Made by a program: the position numbers and the translations under genes
Shown: positions 25,252 through 33,456 of the stretch, piece after piece
How the letters are laid out: every line of letters starts with the position of its first letter
Numbering within the stretch: the first letter of the stretch is position 1
Origin: Chloroflexota bacterium
Lineage (GTDB): Bacteria; Chloroflexota; Anaerolineae; Aggregatilineales; Phototrophicaceae
Direction of reading: 5' to 3'
Length of the DNA: 49,658 nt
Assembly (NCBI GenBank): GCA_026707745.1
Contig: JAPOWG010000093.1
Coordinates: 1-49,658 of the forward strand
Notes under the pieces: generated by a model
Database searches by the model: none
What the model saw: the letters and a program-made list of their open reading frames with translations, nothing else
Told to the model about the DNA's origin: nothing

Positions 25252-26742
25252 TCACATCTCGTCTTCGCCGTCACCCAGCCATTTGGCGTTGATCGCATCC
25301 AGCGTGCCATCCGCCCGCATGCTCTCCAAAGCCATGTTGAATGGCTCGACCAACTCCGAGCCTTGCGGGTAAATGAAGCCTAACTGCTGCTTGATCAAGT
25401 CATCCGGCAGCAGCTTGATCTTGTCGGCGTTCAGGCCGGTATAACCTTGACCGGCGACATCGTCGATGACCACCGCGTCAATATCGCCCGTGATTAAGGC
25501 CTGTACTGCCAAGCCGAATTCGCCATAGCCGACGATGCGCTCCTCATCAACCAATTCGGAGGCGGCAATGTAATTCGTCGTGGCCACCTGCACGCCGATG
25601 ACGAAATCGCCCGCCACGAAATCCTCGACATCGGCAAAGCGGTCCTCGCCGACGCGCACCATCATGCGCTGAATGACATCAATATAGCCCTCCGAATAGT
25701 CGACGATCTGCGCCCGTTCTTCCGTTATCGTGATGCCGTCCGCCGCCATATCATATTCGCCATTGGAAACGGCAACGATCAGACCTTCCCAACTCGTCTC
25801 AATGTATTCCGGCATGCAGTTCAGCCGCGCGCAAATCTCGCCCAGCGTATCATAGTCCCAGCCAACGCCTTCCCCTGTTTCATCGTCTATCACGTTGAAG
25901 GGTGGATAGGCGTTCTCTACCGCAACGGTGACCGTCCGCCCGCCGAGATCGGGCAGCATCATCTCTTCTTCCGCTTCGCCGTCGCCCAGCCATTTGGCGT
26001 TGATCGCGGCTAGCGTGCCGTCCGCACGCATGTCCGCCAATGCCATGTCAAATGCTTCGACCAACTCCGATCCCTGCGGATAAATGAAACCCAATTGCTG
26101 CTTGATCAGATCATCCGGCAGCAACTTGATCTTGTCGGCGTTCAAACCCGTATACCCTTGACCGGCCACATCATCGATGACCACCGCGTCAATGTCGCCT
26201 GTGATCAGCGCCTGCACCGCCAAACCAAATTCGCCATAACCGACGATCCGATCTTCGTCAACCAGTTCTGCGGCGGCAATGTAATTGGTCGTGGCTACTT
26301 GTACGCCAATGACGAAATCGCCCGCGACGAAATCTTCCGCATTGCTGAAGCGATCCTCGCCAACACGGACCATCATGCGCTGAATGACATCAATATAGCC
26401 CTCGGAATAGTCGACGATTTGCGCCCGTTCTTCCGTTATCGTGATGCCATCCGCAGCCATGTCATACTCGCCGTTCGAGACCGCGACGATCAAGCCCTCC
26501 CAACTGGTTTCAATGTATTCCGGGACACAATTCAGCCGTTCGCAAATCTCGCCCAGCGTATCGTAGTCCCAGCCGACTCCCTCGCCCGTCTCTTCGTCGA
26601 TCACGTTGAAGGGCGGATAGGCATTCTCCACCGCCACCGTAACCGTCCGTCCTCCAAGATCGGGCAAATGGCCGTCCGCTAGCACGGACGAAAATGGCAG
26701 CGCCAATAACAGAACTGCAACGATCAATAAGCACCTTTTCAT
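25252..26742 (-). CDS. Tandem two-domain amino-acid-binding protein (SBP_bac_3 x2)
   Basis: The 496-aa periplasmic or extracellular protein has a Sec signal peptide ([20 protein letters not shown], then LADGH, without a lipobox) and two SBP_bac_3 domains (about 26-255 and 262-491). Each begins [20 protein letters not shown] and carries [22 protein letters not shown] and [16 protein letters not shown]. The two copies differ at about a dozen of 232 residues, yet many codons differ synonymously. The junction is EAEEEMM, an acidic linker. Start ATG 26742 is preceded by AGGAGGAGA. A third copy follows in frame after the stop. It delivers substrate to the permease at 23417-24448. Confidence 0.88.
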   Translation of the reverse strand: MKRCLLIVAVLLLALPFSSVLADGHLPDLGGRTVTVAVENAYPPFNVIDEETGEGVGWDYDTLGEICERLNCVPEYIETSWEGLIVAVSNGEYDMAADGITITEERAQIVDYSEGYIDVIQRMMVRVGEDRFSNAEDFVAGDFVIGVQVATTNYIAAAELVDEDRIVGYGEFGLAVQALITGDIDAVVIDDVAGQGYTGLNADKIKLLPDDLIKQQLGFIYPQGSELVEAFDMALADMRADGTLAAINAKWLGDGEAEEEMMLPDLGGRTVTVAVENAYPPFNVIDDETGEGVGWDYDTLGEICARLNCMPEYIETSWEGLIVAVSNGEYDMAADGITITEERAQIVDYSEGYIDVIQRMMVRVGEDRFADVEDFVAGDFVIGVQVATTNYIAASELVDEERIVGYGEFGLAVQALITGDIDAVVIDDVAGQGYTGLNADKIKLLPDDLIKQQLGFIYPQGSELVEPFNMALESMRADGTLDAINAKWLGDGEDEM

Positions 26743-26773
26743 CGCTTGATCTCCTCCTGAAAATCCTGGATGC

Positions 26774-26806
26774 CCGCGCAGTTCATTGCGCGGTGAACTC
26801 ATTGTA
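26774..26806 (-). promoter_or_regulatory. Palindrome and -10 element upstream of the binding-protein gene
   Basis: On the minus strand TACAAT (26806-26801) is followed by a perfect inverted repeat CCGCGCA-6 nt-TGCGCGG (26793-26774) positioned at the expected start of transcription. The six-base loop (GTTCAT on the plus strand) could also pair with TGAAC beside it (26794-26798), so two mutually exclusive hairpins are possible in the leader. It could be an operator or an RNA switch. No -35 was found. Confidence 0.4.
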
Positions 26807-26983
26807 ACATGCCTGGATTTCTCCTCATAGAGTTCGGCCGCCGCTTGGTTAATCGGGCTAATGGCGTTATCATCTGACGGTAGTTTGAAACCTTTTGGCT
26901 TTGATCGCACCCGCGAAGCGTTGGCTGCCAAGTCGGCCCCCTGGCAGCGAGGCTTCTGAGAGGAACTACGGAAAGCGATAGTG

Positions 26984-28132
26984 ATGACCGTTTCCCACTG
27001 GCAGAAAACCGAGCAGACACATCGCGAGATCGATTTTCTGGTAGTTGGCGCCGGCCTCGTGGGCAGCGCGGCCGCCTATTTTGCCCGGCGCGTGCACGAT
27101 CAAGACGTCGTGGTCACCGATGCCCGCGATGTCGGTTTGGGCGCCAGCGGACGCAACGCCGGCTTTATGATCAGTGGTCTTGATGTCTATTACCATCGCG
27201 CCATTGAAGAATACGGCCACGACGCGGCGCGGGAGCTGTGGTCGCTCTCGAACCGCAGCATGGAGCTCTGGCGCGAATTCATCCGGGACAGCCCCTTTGA
27301 TGTGCCCATAGACAACAGCGGATCCATGCTCTTGGCGGAAAGCGAAGAAGAAGCAAAAGAACTCGAGCTTGCGGCTAAGGCTTTGTCGGCGGACAAAATC
27401 GCGATCGAATACTATAGCAAAGACCCCTTGCGGCGCGGTTTTTATGCCGGAATCGAACAGCCCCTCGACGCCGGTGTTCAGCCCTATCTATTGGCCAAGT
27501 CCGTGATGATGCAGAGCGGCGCCGAACTGATACCCAACAACGAACTGTATCGTATTGAGCAGAATGATGACGACACGGTTCAGGTTTACACGCGACAGTT
27601 CGTATTTGAGGCGCGCCATGTGCTGCTCTGCACCAACGCCTGGTCGCCGACGATTGATCCATTCTTTGTCGGCAAAGTGATCCCCACTCGCGCTCAATGC
27701 CTGGTCACCGAGCCGCTGGATCATGTGCCCGTTCCTTATTGCGGCTATAGCGACTATGGCTATATGTATTACCGCAGCACCTTTGATGGGCGTTTTTTGC
27801 TGGGCGGTGGGCGGCAACACTACAAATGCGAAGAAGACAACACCACCGAAGATCGACTGAATCCAAATGTTCAAGCCTTTCTGGATCGCTACCTTGCCCG
27901 ATATTTTCCCGATGTGACGGCGCCCGTCGCCCACCGCTGGTCCGGCATTATGGGCTTCAGCGTCGATGGACTGCCTCTAGTTGGAATCTTGCCGGGCAAG
28001 AGTCGCGTTGGATGCGCTGTAGGCTTCACTGGCCACGGTCTGGCAATGGGCGCCGCTTCTGCTGAACGGGCTGTGGACAAGCTGCTCAACCGGGTTTCTG
28101 CCGGAGCAGTCGATATCGCCCGTTTCACCTAA
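26984..28132 (+). CDS. FAD-dependent oxidoreductase, DAO (D-amino-acid/glycine oxidase-like) family
   Basis: The 382-aa protein opens with the dinucleotide-binding motif [20 protein letters not shown] and the second glycine-rich motif [10 protein letters not shown], both typical of DAO-family flavoenzymes that oxidise N-methyl or D-amino acids or glycine. The C-terminal [20 protein letters not shown] completes the FAD site. ATG at 26984 follows a GTG at 26981; GGAAAG lies 8 nt upstream. It is divergent from the binding-protein gene and may oxidise a transported amine. The exact substrate cannot be read from the sequence. Confidence 0.85.
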   Translation: MTVSHWQKTEQTHREIDFLVVGAGLVGSAAAYFARRVHDQDVVVTDARDVGLGASGRNAGFMISGLDVYYHRAIEEYGHDAARELWSLSNRSMELWREFIRDSPFDVPIDNSGSMLLAESEEEAKELELAAKALSADKIAIEYYSKDPLRRGFYAGIEQPLDAGVQPYLLAKSVMMQSGAELIPNNELYRIEQNDDDTVQVYTRQFVFEARHVLLCTNAWSPTIDPFFVGKVIPTRAQCLVTEPLDHVPVPYCGYSDYGYMYYRSTFDGRFLLGGGRQHYKCEEDNTTEDRLNPNVQAFLDRYLARYFPDVTAPVAHRWSGIMGFSVDGLPLVGILPGKSRVGCAVGFTGHGLAMGAASAERAVDKLLNRVSAGAVDIARFT

Positions 28133-28561
28133 TAGTTGCCACTCTTAGGACCGTCCATTAATTCATTTCTCACACAGAATTAGCTGAAGCAACATGCTGC
28201 AATTGCGGCGGGTCAGCCAATGCTGACCTCTACCGAGACCGGCAAAGTTTGAAAATGTAGGGGCGACCTATCAGGTCGCCCGAAAATCGAAAAAAACACA
28301 ATTTATTGCCGATATCCAGCTTGATGAAGAGCTGCCCGCTCCCCCTCTCGTAGTGCGATGTCGGTGGGCTGTGTCTACGCGCCCTTCGCGACTTATCAGG
28401 TCGCCCGAAAATCACCGAAGTAAATTCAGTTTTGCGGCGATATCACCCGATGAAAACCGTCCGCTCCTCAGCCTGTTGAACGGGCATGTGGGCTTGGAAG
28501 TAAACGCCAGGCGACAATTGCCGGACAAGCCCTAAGCAAACTTCGCCGCGAAACGCAGCCG
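28133..28561. repeat. Gene-free stretch with palindrome and 20-bp direct repeat
   Basis: This 429-bp stretch between convergent genes contains no supported gene. GGGCGACCT-ATC-AGGTCGCCC (28261-28281) is a perfect 9-bp inverted repeat with a 3-nt loop, of the kind dispersed as REP-like elements. A 20-bp direct repeat, starting TATCAGGTCGCC, occurs at 28269-28288 and again at 28394-28413. GTGTCTACGCGCCC at 28371-28384 recurs at 41073-41086. Confidence 0.7.
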
Positions 28562-29242
28562 CTAGTCCTCTCTCAAGACATAGCCCACACCGCGCATCGT
28601 GTAAATTAACCGGCTTTCCTCGTCATGTTCCGTCTTCTGGCGTAAGTAGCGAATATATACTTCGATGATATTGCTCTCGCCCCCGAAATCATATCCCCAC
28701 ACCCGGTCGAAGATCACATCGCGTGTAAGGACTTGACGTGGATTGCGCATGAACAACTCCAGCAGATCATATTCCTTGGCAGTTAGATCAATCGCGCGGT
28801 CATTGCGATAGGCGCGATGTGTACCCGTATCCAGCGCCAAATCAGCAAATCTCAACACTTCGGGCTGCGCGCCAGTCGCCGCGCGCCGAAGCAAGGCGCG
28901 TACCCGCGCGATCAATTCGTCGATTGAAAATGGTTTGACCAGATAGTCGTCGGCGCCGGCATCCAGGCCCACCACACGATCACGAACGTCATCCTTGGCG
29001 GTCAGCATCAAAATGGCAACATCGCCAGCAGCGCACAACCGCTTGCAAACTTCCAATCCATCAAGCCCGGGCAGCATCCAATCCAGGATCACGAGATCCG
29101 GCGGATTGTCTCGCGCAATATTAAGACCGGCCTGACCATCACGCGCCACTTTCACGTGGAATCCTTCATAGATCAGCCCACGTTCGACAAATTGAGCGAT
29201 ACGCGCTTCGTCCTCGATGATCAGAATCCGTTCCTTCGCCAT
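28562..29242 (-). CDS. OmpR/PhoB-family response regulator
   Basis: The 226-aa protein has an N-terminal receiver domain with acidic pocket ILIIEDEAR, phospho-acceptor Asp in [13 protein letters not shown] (near residue 54), Thr in MLTAKDD and Lys in [10 protein letters not shown]. The C-terminal winged helix has [23 protein letters not shown] and [10 protein letters not shown]. Start ATG 29242 is preceded by GAGGGGG. No kinase gene is adjacent, so its partner is unknown; the only kinase in the window lacks its His. Confidence 0.93.
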   Translation of the reverse strand: MAKERILIIEDEARIAQFVERGLIYEGFHVKVARDGQAGLNIARDNPPDLVILDWMLPGLDGLEVCKRLCAAGDVAILMLTAKDDVRDRVVGLDAGADDYLVKPFSIDELIARVRALLRRAATGAQPEVLRFADLALDTGTHRAYRNDRAIDLTAKEYDLLELFMRNPRQVLTRDVIFDRVWGYDFGGESNIIEVYIRYLRQKTEHDEESRLIYTMRGVGYVLRED

Positions 29243-29424
29243 TATTCCCCCTCATAACAGAATCGTGTGCTATTATGATAACAAGGTAAGATTAGAAACA
29301 GTTTAAGATTGATTAAGCGCGATCTACCCTCTTCGTCTACAGCCCTTGCTCAGCATAGCCTTGTAGAAATCCGAATTATGAGTGACGCATGATCGGCCCC
29401 TTGGCCGAGCCGCCGCTCTCGACA

Positions 29425-30573
29425 TCACCACTCCGCAACCGAGCCGTCTTCGCGGCGCAGCAAGGGGTTTCGCCAGCGATAGTCATGGTCGTTAGCCGCG
29501 CGAACCTTTTCCTCATCGATATCGATTCCCAGCCCGGGACCGGATGGCACATCGACGCTGCCATCGCGATAATCGAAAATGGACTTGTCGGCAAGGTAAT
29601 CCAATAAGTCGACATCGCGGTTGTAGTGGATGCCCAAGCTCTGTTCTTGAATCAAGGCGTTATAGGCTACCGCATCGACTTGCAGACAGGAAGCCAGCGC
29701 GATGGGACCCAGCGGGCAGTGAGGCGCAAGCGCAACGTCATACGCCTCGGCCATGGCTGCGATGCGCAATACCTCGGAGATGCCGCCGGCATGTGACACG
29801 TCCGGCTGGATGATATCAACGCTGCCGGCCGACAGGATCGTCTTGAAATCCCAGCGCGAATACATGCGTTCGCCGGTCGCGATGGGAATCGACGTGGCAC
29901 GCTTGAGATCGAGCAGGGCCTCGTTATGCATGGGCAATACAGGTTCTTCCACAAACATCAAATGAAAGGGCTCCAATTCCTGGATGAGCATCTTGGCCAT
30001 CGGCTTGTGGACACGACCGTGAAAATCAACAGCGATGCTGAAGTCATCGCCGACCGCTTCCCTGGCAGCCGCCACCCTGGCGACCGCGTCGTCGATATGT
30101 CCAAATTCATCTACATAGTGCACGCCGGGCACAGCCCCCATTTTGATCGCCCGCAATCCGTCTCGCTTGCAGCGCAGGGCATGCTGCCCAACCTCTTCGG
30201 GACTCTCCCCGTGGACGCCAGCGTAGATCTGCACGCGATCCCTCACCTTCCCGCCCAGCAACTCGTAAATCGGCACACCGTGAAACTTGCCTTTGATATC
30301 CCACAGCGCCTGATTGACACCAGCTATCGCGCTCATCATCACCGGCCCGCCGCGATAGAATCTGCCACGAAACAAAGTCTGCCAAATATCTTCGATCTGA
30401 AGAGGGTCTCGCCCAAGCAAATAATCAGACATATCTTCAACAGCGCCGCGTACCGTGCCGGCCTGCCCTTCAACGATCGGCTCGCCCCAGCCGAAGTAAC
30501 CTTCATCTGTCGAGACTTTCAAGAATAGCCAGCGCGGCCTTACCGTAAACAGTTCTAAATCTGTGATTTTCAT
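29425..30573 (-). CDS. dgoD: Enolase-superfamily dehydratase, D-galactonate dehydratase-like
   Basis: The 382-aa enzyme belongs to the mandelate racemase/muconate lactonizing branch. The N-terminal RWLFLKVSTDEGYFGWGEP is highly typical of DgoD, which dehydrates D-galactonate to 2-keto-3-deoxygalactonate. Metal ligands and catalytic residues are visible in AVDFHGRVHKP (near 190), LMFVEEPV, ATGERMYSRWDF and PDVSHAGGISE, then PHCPLGPIALAS. The remaining De Ley-Doudoroff genes are not in the window. GAAGG lies before the ATG. Related acid-sugar dehydratases cannot be excluded. Confidence 0.88.
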   Translation of the reverse strand: MKITDLELFTVRPRWLFLKVSTDEGYFGWGEPIVEGQAGTVRGAVEDMSDYLLGRDPLQIEDIWQTLFRGRFYRGGPVMMSAIAGVNQALWDIKGKFHGVPIYELLGGKVRDRVQIYAGVHGESPEEVGQHALRCKRDGLRAIKMGAVPGVHYVDEFGHIDDAVARVAAAREAVGDDFSIAVDFHGRVHKPMAKMLIQELEPFHLMFVEEPVLPMHNEALLDLKRATSIPIATGERMYSRWDFKTILSAGSVDIIQPDVSHAGGISEVLRIAAMAEAYDVALAPHCPLGPIALASCLQVDAVAYNALIQEQSLGIHYNRDVDLLDYLADKSIFDYRDGSVDVPSGPGLGIDIDEEKVRAANDHDYRWRNPLLRREDGSVAEW

Positions 30574-30617
30574 CAGGCCCGACCTTCATCTTCTTTACCC
30601 AAAAAATTTGCTGTTGC

Positions 30618-30625
30618 ATTATAAT
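30618..30625. promoter_or_regulatory. Shared palindromic -10 element of divergent dgoD and antiporter genes
   Basis: ATTATAAT is its own reverse complement, so it offers TATAAT on both strands. On the minus strand TTAAGG lies 17 bp upstream. On the plus strand only a weak TTTACC with 20-bp spacing is found. The two start codons are 90 bp apart, so transcription of the two genes may be mutually exclusive. Confidence 0.45.
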
Positions 30626-30663
30626 CAAGTGGGACCAATTCCTTAAGTGGAAGGCGAACTGAC

Positions 30664-32052
30664 TTGAATCGATTGAGCGGACTACTTTCCCCGCGTCTGT
30701 TCATGCTCGCATTCATAATGATTTGGCTCCTTGGCGGCTCACAGCTTTCCGTCCTGGCAGCAAATACGGGCGATCAAGCCGGCGGCATAAACCCCTTTAT
30801 CCCGCTGATGTTCGCTCTGGGGATCATCCTGCTGGCATCGCGGACAGGCGGCGCGCTGGCAAGGCGCTTGAATCAGCCGCGCGTCTTGGGTCAGTTAATC
30901 GTCGGCCTCGTGCTGGGACCCACTGTATTGGATTTCCTGCACTGGGACATTCTCCAAGGCGCAGACCTGCAACAAACCATCAAAGAATTCGCGGAGCTGG
31001 GCGTGCTGCTGCTGATGTTCAACATCGGCCTGGAAGTCCATTTGAGCGAATTGGCCAAAGTGGGCAAAGTGGCGGTATTCGGCGGTGTCCTCGGCGTCGT
31101 GGCGCCAGTGGCCTTGACTGTTGCGGTTCTGTTGCCGGCAGGCTACGCTTGGCAGCCGGCTCTCTTCGCCGGTGTGACGCTGGCCGCGACCTCCGTCAGC
31201 ATCTCCGCGCAAGTCTTGCTGGAACTCGGTTACCTGCGGACGAAAGAGGGCAACGCCCTGCTCGCCACCGCATTGATCGACGACGTCTTGGCCATATTGG
31301 CGGTCTCGCTGACGCTGGTGCTGGCCGAGGGTGGAGGCGGCCAGAGCGACCTTAGCCAATTGCTGGTGATTATCCTGCAGATGGCGGGTTACATTATTGT
31401 CGCCTTCCTGGTCGCCTGGTACCTGCTGCCGCGCGCCTTGCAATGGATTCAAGGACGTCCGGAACTTGCGCAGGCTTACGGCATACCCATATTCGCCTTG
31501 GCCAGCGCCCTGATCTTTGGTTGGTCCGCGGAGTACCTGGGCGGTGTTGCCGCGATCACGGGCGCCTTCATTGCCGGCGTCGGCTTGAGCAAACTGCAAA
31601 ACCGCAACATGAAACGCGAAATCGAGCAAACGATGAGCCACCTCGCCTATGTCTTTCTCGTTCCGATCTTCTTTGTCGATGTCGGCTTGGAAACGGACCT
31701 CAGCAGTTTCCCAATGCAAGCGGTGCCCTTCATGCTGATACTGTTGCTCATGGCCGTGATCAGCAAAGTCTTCGGCGCCGGCCTTGGCGCTCGCATGGGC
31801 GGTTTCAATCTGCGCGAATCGCTGCGCGTCGGCGTCTGCATGGTTTCGCGCGGCGAAGTTGGTTTGATCATTATCTCGATCGGTTTGTCCAGCGGCATCA
31901 TCGACGGCGGCAGCGAACTCTACGCCTCATTGTTCATGGTCATCCTGTTGACCACCGTGCTCACGCCGCCTCTGGTTCGCTGGGTATTTCAGGGTAAACA
32001 GGAGCCAAGCGATGACTCTACGCTTTTAGCCGCTTCTGCAACAGGAGACTAA
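30664..32052 (+). CDS. CPA2-family cation:proton antiporter
   Basis: The 462-aa membrane protein has 12-13 hydrophobic segments after an N-terminal leader-like helix. GQLIVGLVLGPTVLDFL (near 77-95) is the typical KefB/NapA-family second helix. The unwound-helix Asp pair is visible in ATALIDDVLAILAV (near 200-213), which in electrogenic CPA2 antiporters carries the protons. No C-terminal RCK/TrkA-N domain is present. It uses a TTG start at 30664 with GGAAGG upstream. It ends 3 bp before the PII-like gene, so the two proteins probably function together. Confidence 0.87.
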   Translation: MNRLSGLLSPRLFMLAFIMIWLLGGSQLSVLAANTGDQAGGINPFIPLMFALGIILLASRTGGALARRLNQPRVLGQLIVGLVLGPTVLDFLHWDILQGADLQQTIKEFAELGVLLLMFNIGLEVHLSELAKVGKVAVFGGVLGVVAPVALTVAVLLPAGYAWQPALFAGVTLAATSVSISAQVLLELGYLRTKEGNALLATALIDDVLAILAVSLTLVLAEGGGGQSDLSQLLVIILQMAGYIIVAFLVAWYLLPRALQWIQGRPELAQAYGIPIFALASALIFGWSAEYLGGVAAITGAFIAGVGLSKLQNRNMKREIEQTMSHLAYVFLVPIFFVDVGLETDLSSFPMQAVPFMLILLLMAVISKVFGAGLGARMGGFNLRESLRVGVCMVSRGEVGLIIISIGLSSGIIDGGSELYASLFMVILLTTVLTPPLVRWVFQGKQEPSDDSTLLAASATGD

Positions 32053-32055
32053 CTG

Positions 32056-32442
32056 ATGAAGCTAATCCTGCTAATCACGTCGGACAATGAAAGTGGTATG
32101 GAAGTCGCCAATCGCTGGCAAGAAGCGGGCGCGCCGGGCGTCACGATCATCAAGAGTGTCGGCTTGCGTAGATTGAAAGAGAAAATCCAACGCGAAAAAT
32201 TCGAAGTGCCTTTGCATATTGCCAGTTCGATGAACAGTGTCATGGCATATGTCCTGCACGATATTGGCCACACCAATCACGTACTGCTTTCCGTGGTGCC
32301 GACAGATCTGATCCCGAAAATGTTAGATGAAGCTCAAGCCGTGCTCGGGGACCTGCTGGAGCGCGACCGCGGAGTCGTTTTTGTCGTGCCCTTGGATGAA
32401 GCGATCGGCGTTCATTTGTTTCAAAACGAGGGAAACGACTAG
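32056..32442 (+). CDS. PII-like signalling protein linked to the antiporter
   Basis: The 128-aa protein starts MKLILLITSDNESGMEVANR and contains APGVTIIKSVGLRRLKEK, consistent with the ferredoxin-like fold of the PII superfamily and with a shortened or altered T-loop region. It lacks the classical GlnB uridylylation motif (around Tyr51). PII-like proteins in the SbtB/NP classes often regulate transporters encoded beside them; here the adjacent gene is the antiporter, 3 bp upstream. I infer it binds a nucleotide and modulates antiporter activity. Confidence in the superfamily assignment is moderate. Confidence 0.65.
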   Translation: MKLILLITSDNESGMEVANRWQEAGAPGVTIIKSVGLRRLKEKIQREKFEVPLHIASSMNSVMAYVLHDIGHTNHVLLSVVPTDLIPKMLDEAQAVLGDLLERDRGVVFVVPLDEAIGVHLFQNEGND

Positions 32443-32452
32443 CGTTTCGCAC

Positions 32453-32480
32453 TTGAAGAACGCCTCGATTTTGCTACAAT
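32453..32480 (+). promoter_or_regulatory. Promoter of the tRNA-Gln gene
   Basis: TTGAAG (32453-32458) and TACAAT (32475-32480) are 16 bp apart, about 100 bp before the tRNA. The intervening leader has no gene. Confidence 0.5.
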
Positions 32481-32580
32481 GTCCGCGCACTGTTTACGCA
32501 AACCGCGTTGCGCATGCGACGAGCGGGATTGTGATTGTGCGTGAGCGCGCAAGTCCTATTCGCTGCCGCCGAGCGGCTCT

Positions 32581-32653
32581 AGCGAGGTAGCTCAATTGGC
32601 AGAGCAGGTGCCTTTGGAGCACAAGGTTAAAGGTTCGAGTCCTTTCCTCGCTG
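32581..32653 (+). tRNA. tRNA-Gln (anticodon TTG)
   Basis: The 73-nt cloverleaf pairs acceptor AGCGAGG with CCTCGCT (32646-32652). The D-arm is GCTC-AATTGGCA-GAGC, and the anticodon loop CTTTGGA (32612-32618) gives anticodon TTG. The T-arm is AAAGG-TTCGAGT-CCTTT. The outermost base pair of the anticodon stem is mismatched (G/A). CCA is not encoded. A terminator follows directly. Confidence 0.87.
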
Positions 32654-32658
32654 TGTCA

Positions 32659-32696
32659 AATAAGTCTGCCTTGGGGCAGACTTATTCTTTCCTTTT
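32659..32696 (+). terminator. Intrinsic terminator after tRNA-Gln
   Basis: AATAAGTCTGCC (32659-32670) pairs perfectly with GGCAGACTTATT (32675-32686) around the tetraloop TTGG. A pyrimidine-rich CTTTCCTTTTCC tract follows. Confidence 0.8.
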
Positions 32697-32717
32697 CCCG
32701 TCCAGCCGCCCGCCGGT

Positions 32718-33449
32718 CTAGTGATCGGACCTGAGGTGATAGTCAAAGGTCAGAATGCTGCGGATGGCTTGATGCGCAGCATCGATGGGAGAAATTGGAC
32801 TCGCTTGATGCCACAGGCTCGCGTCCTGAAAGAGATAGCCATCCATGATGTCTTCGAGGCGAAAGCTGGCTAGCAGCAGCTTGTCGTCATCGTAGATCGA
32901 CACATCGCCGCCCCGGGCGTTCAAGCGTTCCGCCAAATGCACCGAAACATACTCGGCGCCGTCACGGTGAATGCCTTCCGGCGTCGGATGACCCCGCTCG
33001 TCCGCGCTGGCAGTCACGCGGATGAGATGCGCCTGTACTTCCCAGACGCATTGCCTCTCTTCGAGACTGAGGGGAAACTGATCGAAGTCGAAGCGAATCA
33101 ACTCGCGCAGGAAGGGATTGCCAAACGTGCCCTCCAGCATAGGCGCGAACTTGCGAATGATGCCGCCGGTCACGCGATTGATGTCGGCGCTCTGGAAATA
33201 ATCGACATGCGGCAAAGGCGTCAATTCGCCGCTGGTAGGCAAGAACCGAAATCGTCCATAACGGCGAAATCGATACTTGCCGCCGCCGGGCAAGTATTCG
33301 TCGCCGGGCAAGTCAGCATAGTCAATCGAGAGGCTCAACCACGACTCCCGCAAGTCGTCGTCAATATCGATCTCCCGGGCGCGCAATAGGCTGTAACCCT
33401 GCTCCGCCAATTCCCTCCGTACGAGACGCTGAGTCCTGATGCCTGGCAC
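32718..33449 (-). CDS. 2OG-Fe(II) dioxygenase of the PF10014 family (amino-acid hydroxylase-like)
   Basis: The 243-aa protein matches the 2OG-Fe dioxygenase family that includes L-isoleucine hydroxylase (IDO). The metal-binding HxD is visible in EGIHRDGAEYVSVHL (near 163) and the distal His in DASLWHQASP (near 214), with RSILTFDYH supplying the likely 2-oxoglutarate region. The product is probably a free amino acid hydroxylated at an unactivated carbon. GTG at 33449 is used, 7 nt after the aminotransferase stop, with GGAAGGG upstream. An ATG at 33518 inside the previous gene is the alternative. It is the last gene of a three-gene operon with the aminotransferase and amidohydrolase. Confidence 0.78.
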   Translation of the reverse strand: MPGIRTQRLVRRELAEQGYSLLRAREIDIDDDLRESWLSLSIDYADLPGDEYLPGGGKYRFRRYGRFRFLPTSGELTPLPHVDYFQSADINRVTGGIIRKFAPMLEGTFGNPFLRELIRFDFDQFPLSLEERQCVWEVQAHLIRVTASADERGHPTPEGIHRDGAEYVSVHLAERLNARGGDVSIYDDDKLLLASFRLEDIMDGYLFQDASLWHQASPISPIDAAHQAIRSILTFDYHLRSDH

Positions 33450-33456
33450 AACGGCT

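Noticed and set aside
25221..25254. Selenocysteine insertion at the TGA of the binding-protein gene
   Set aside because: Although selA is present and a bulged stem follows the TGA, the same downstream sequence is present in the other repeats as ordinary coding sequence, and no redox role is expected at a domain linker. Kept only as a minor alternative.
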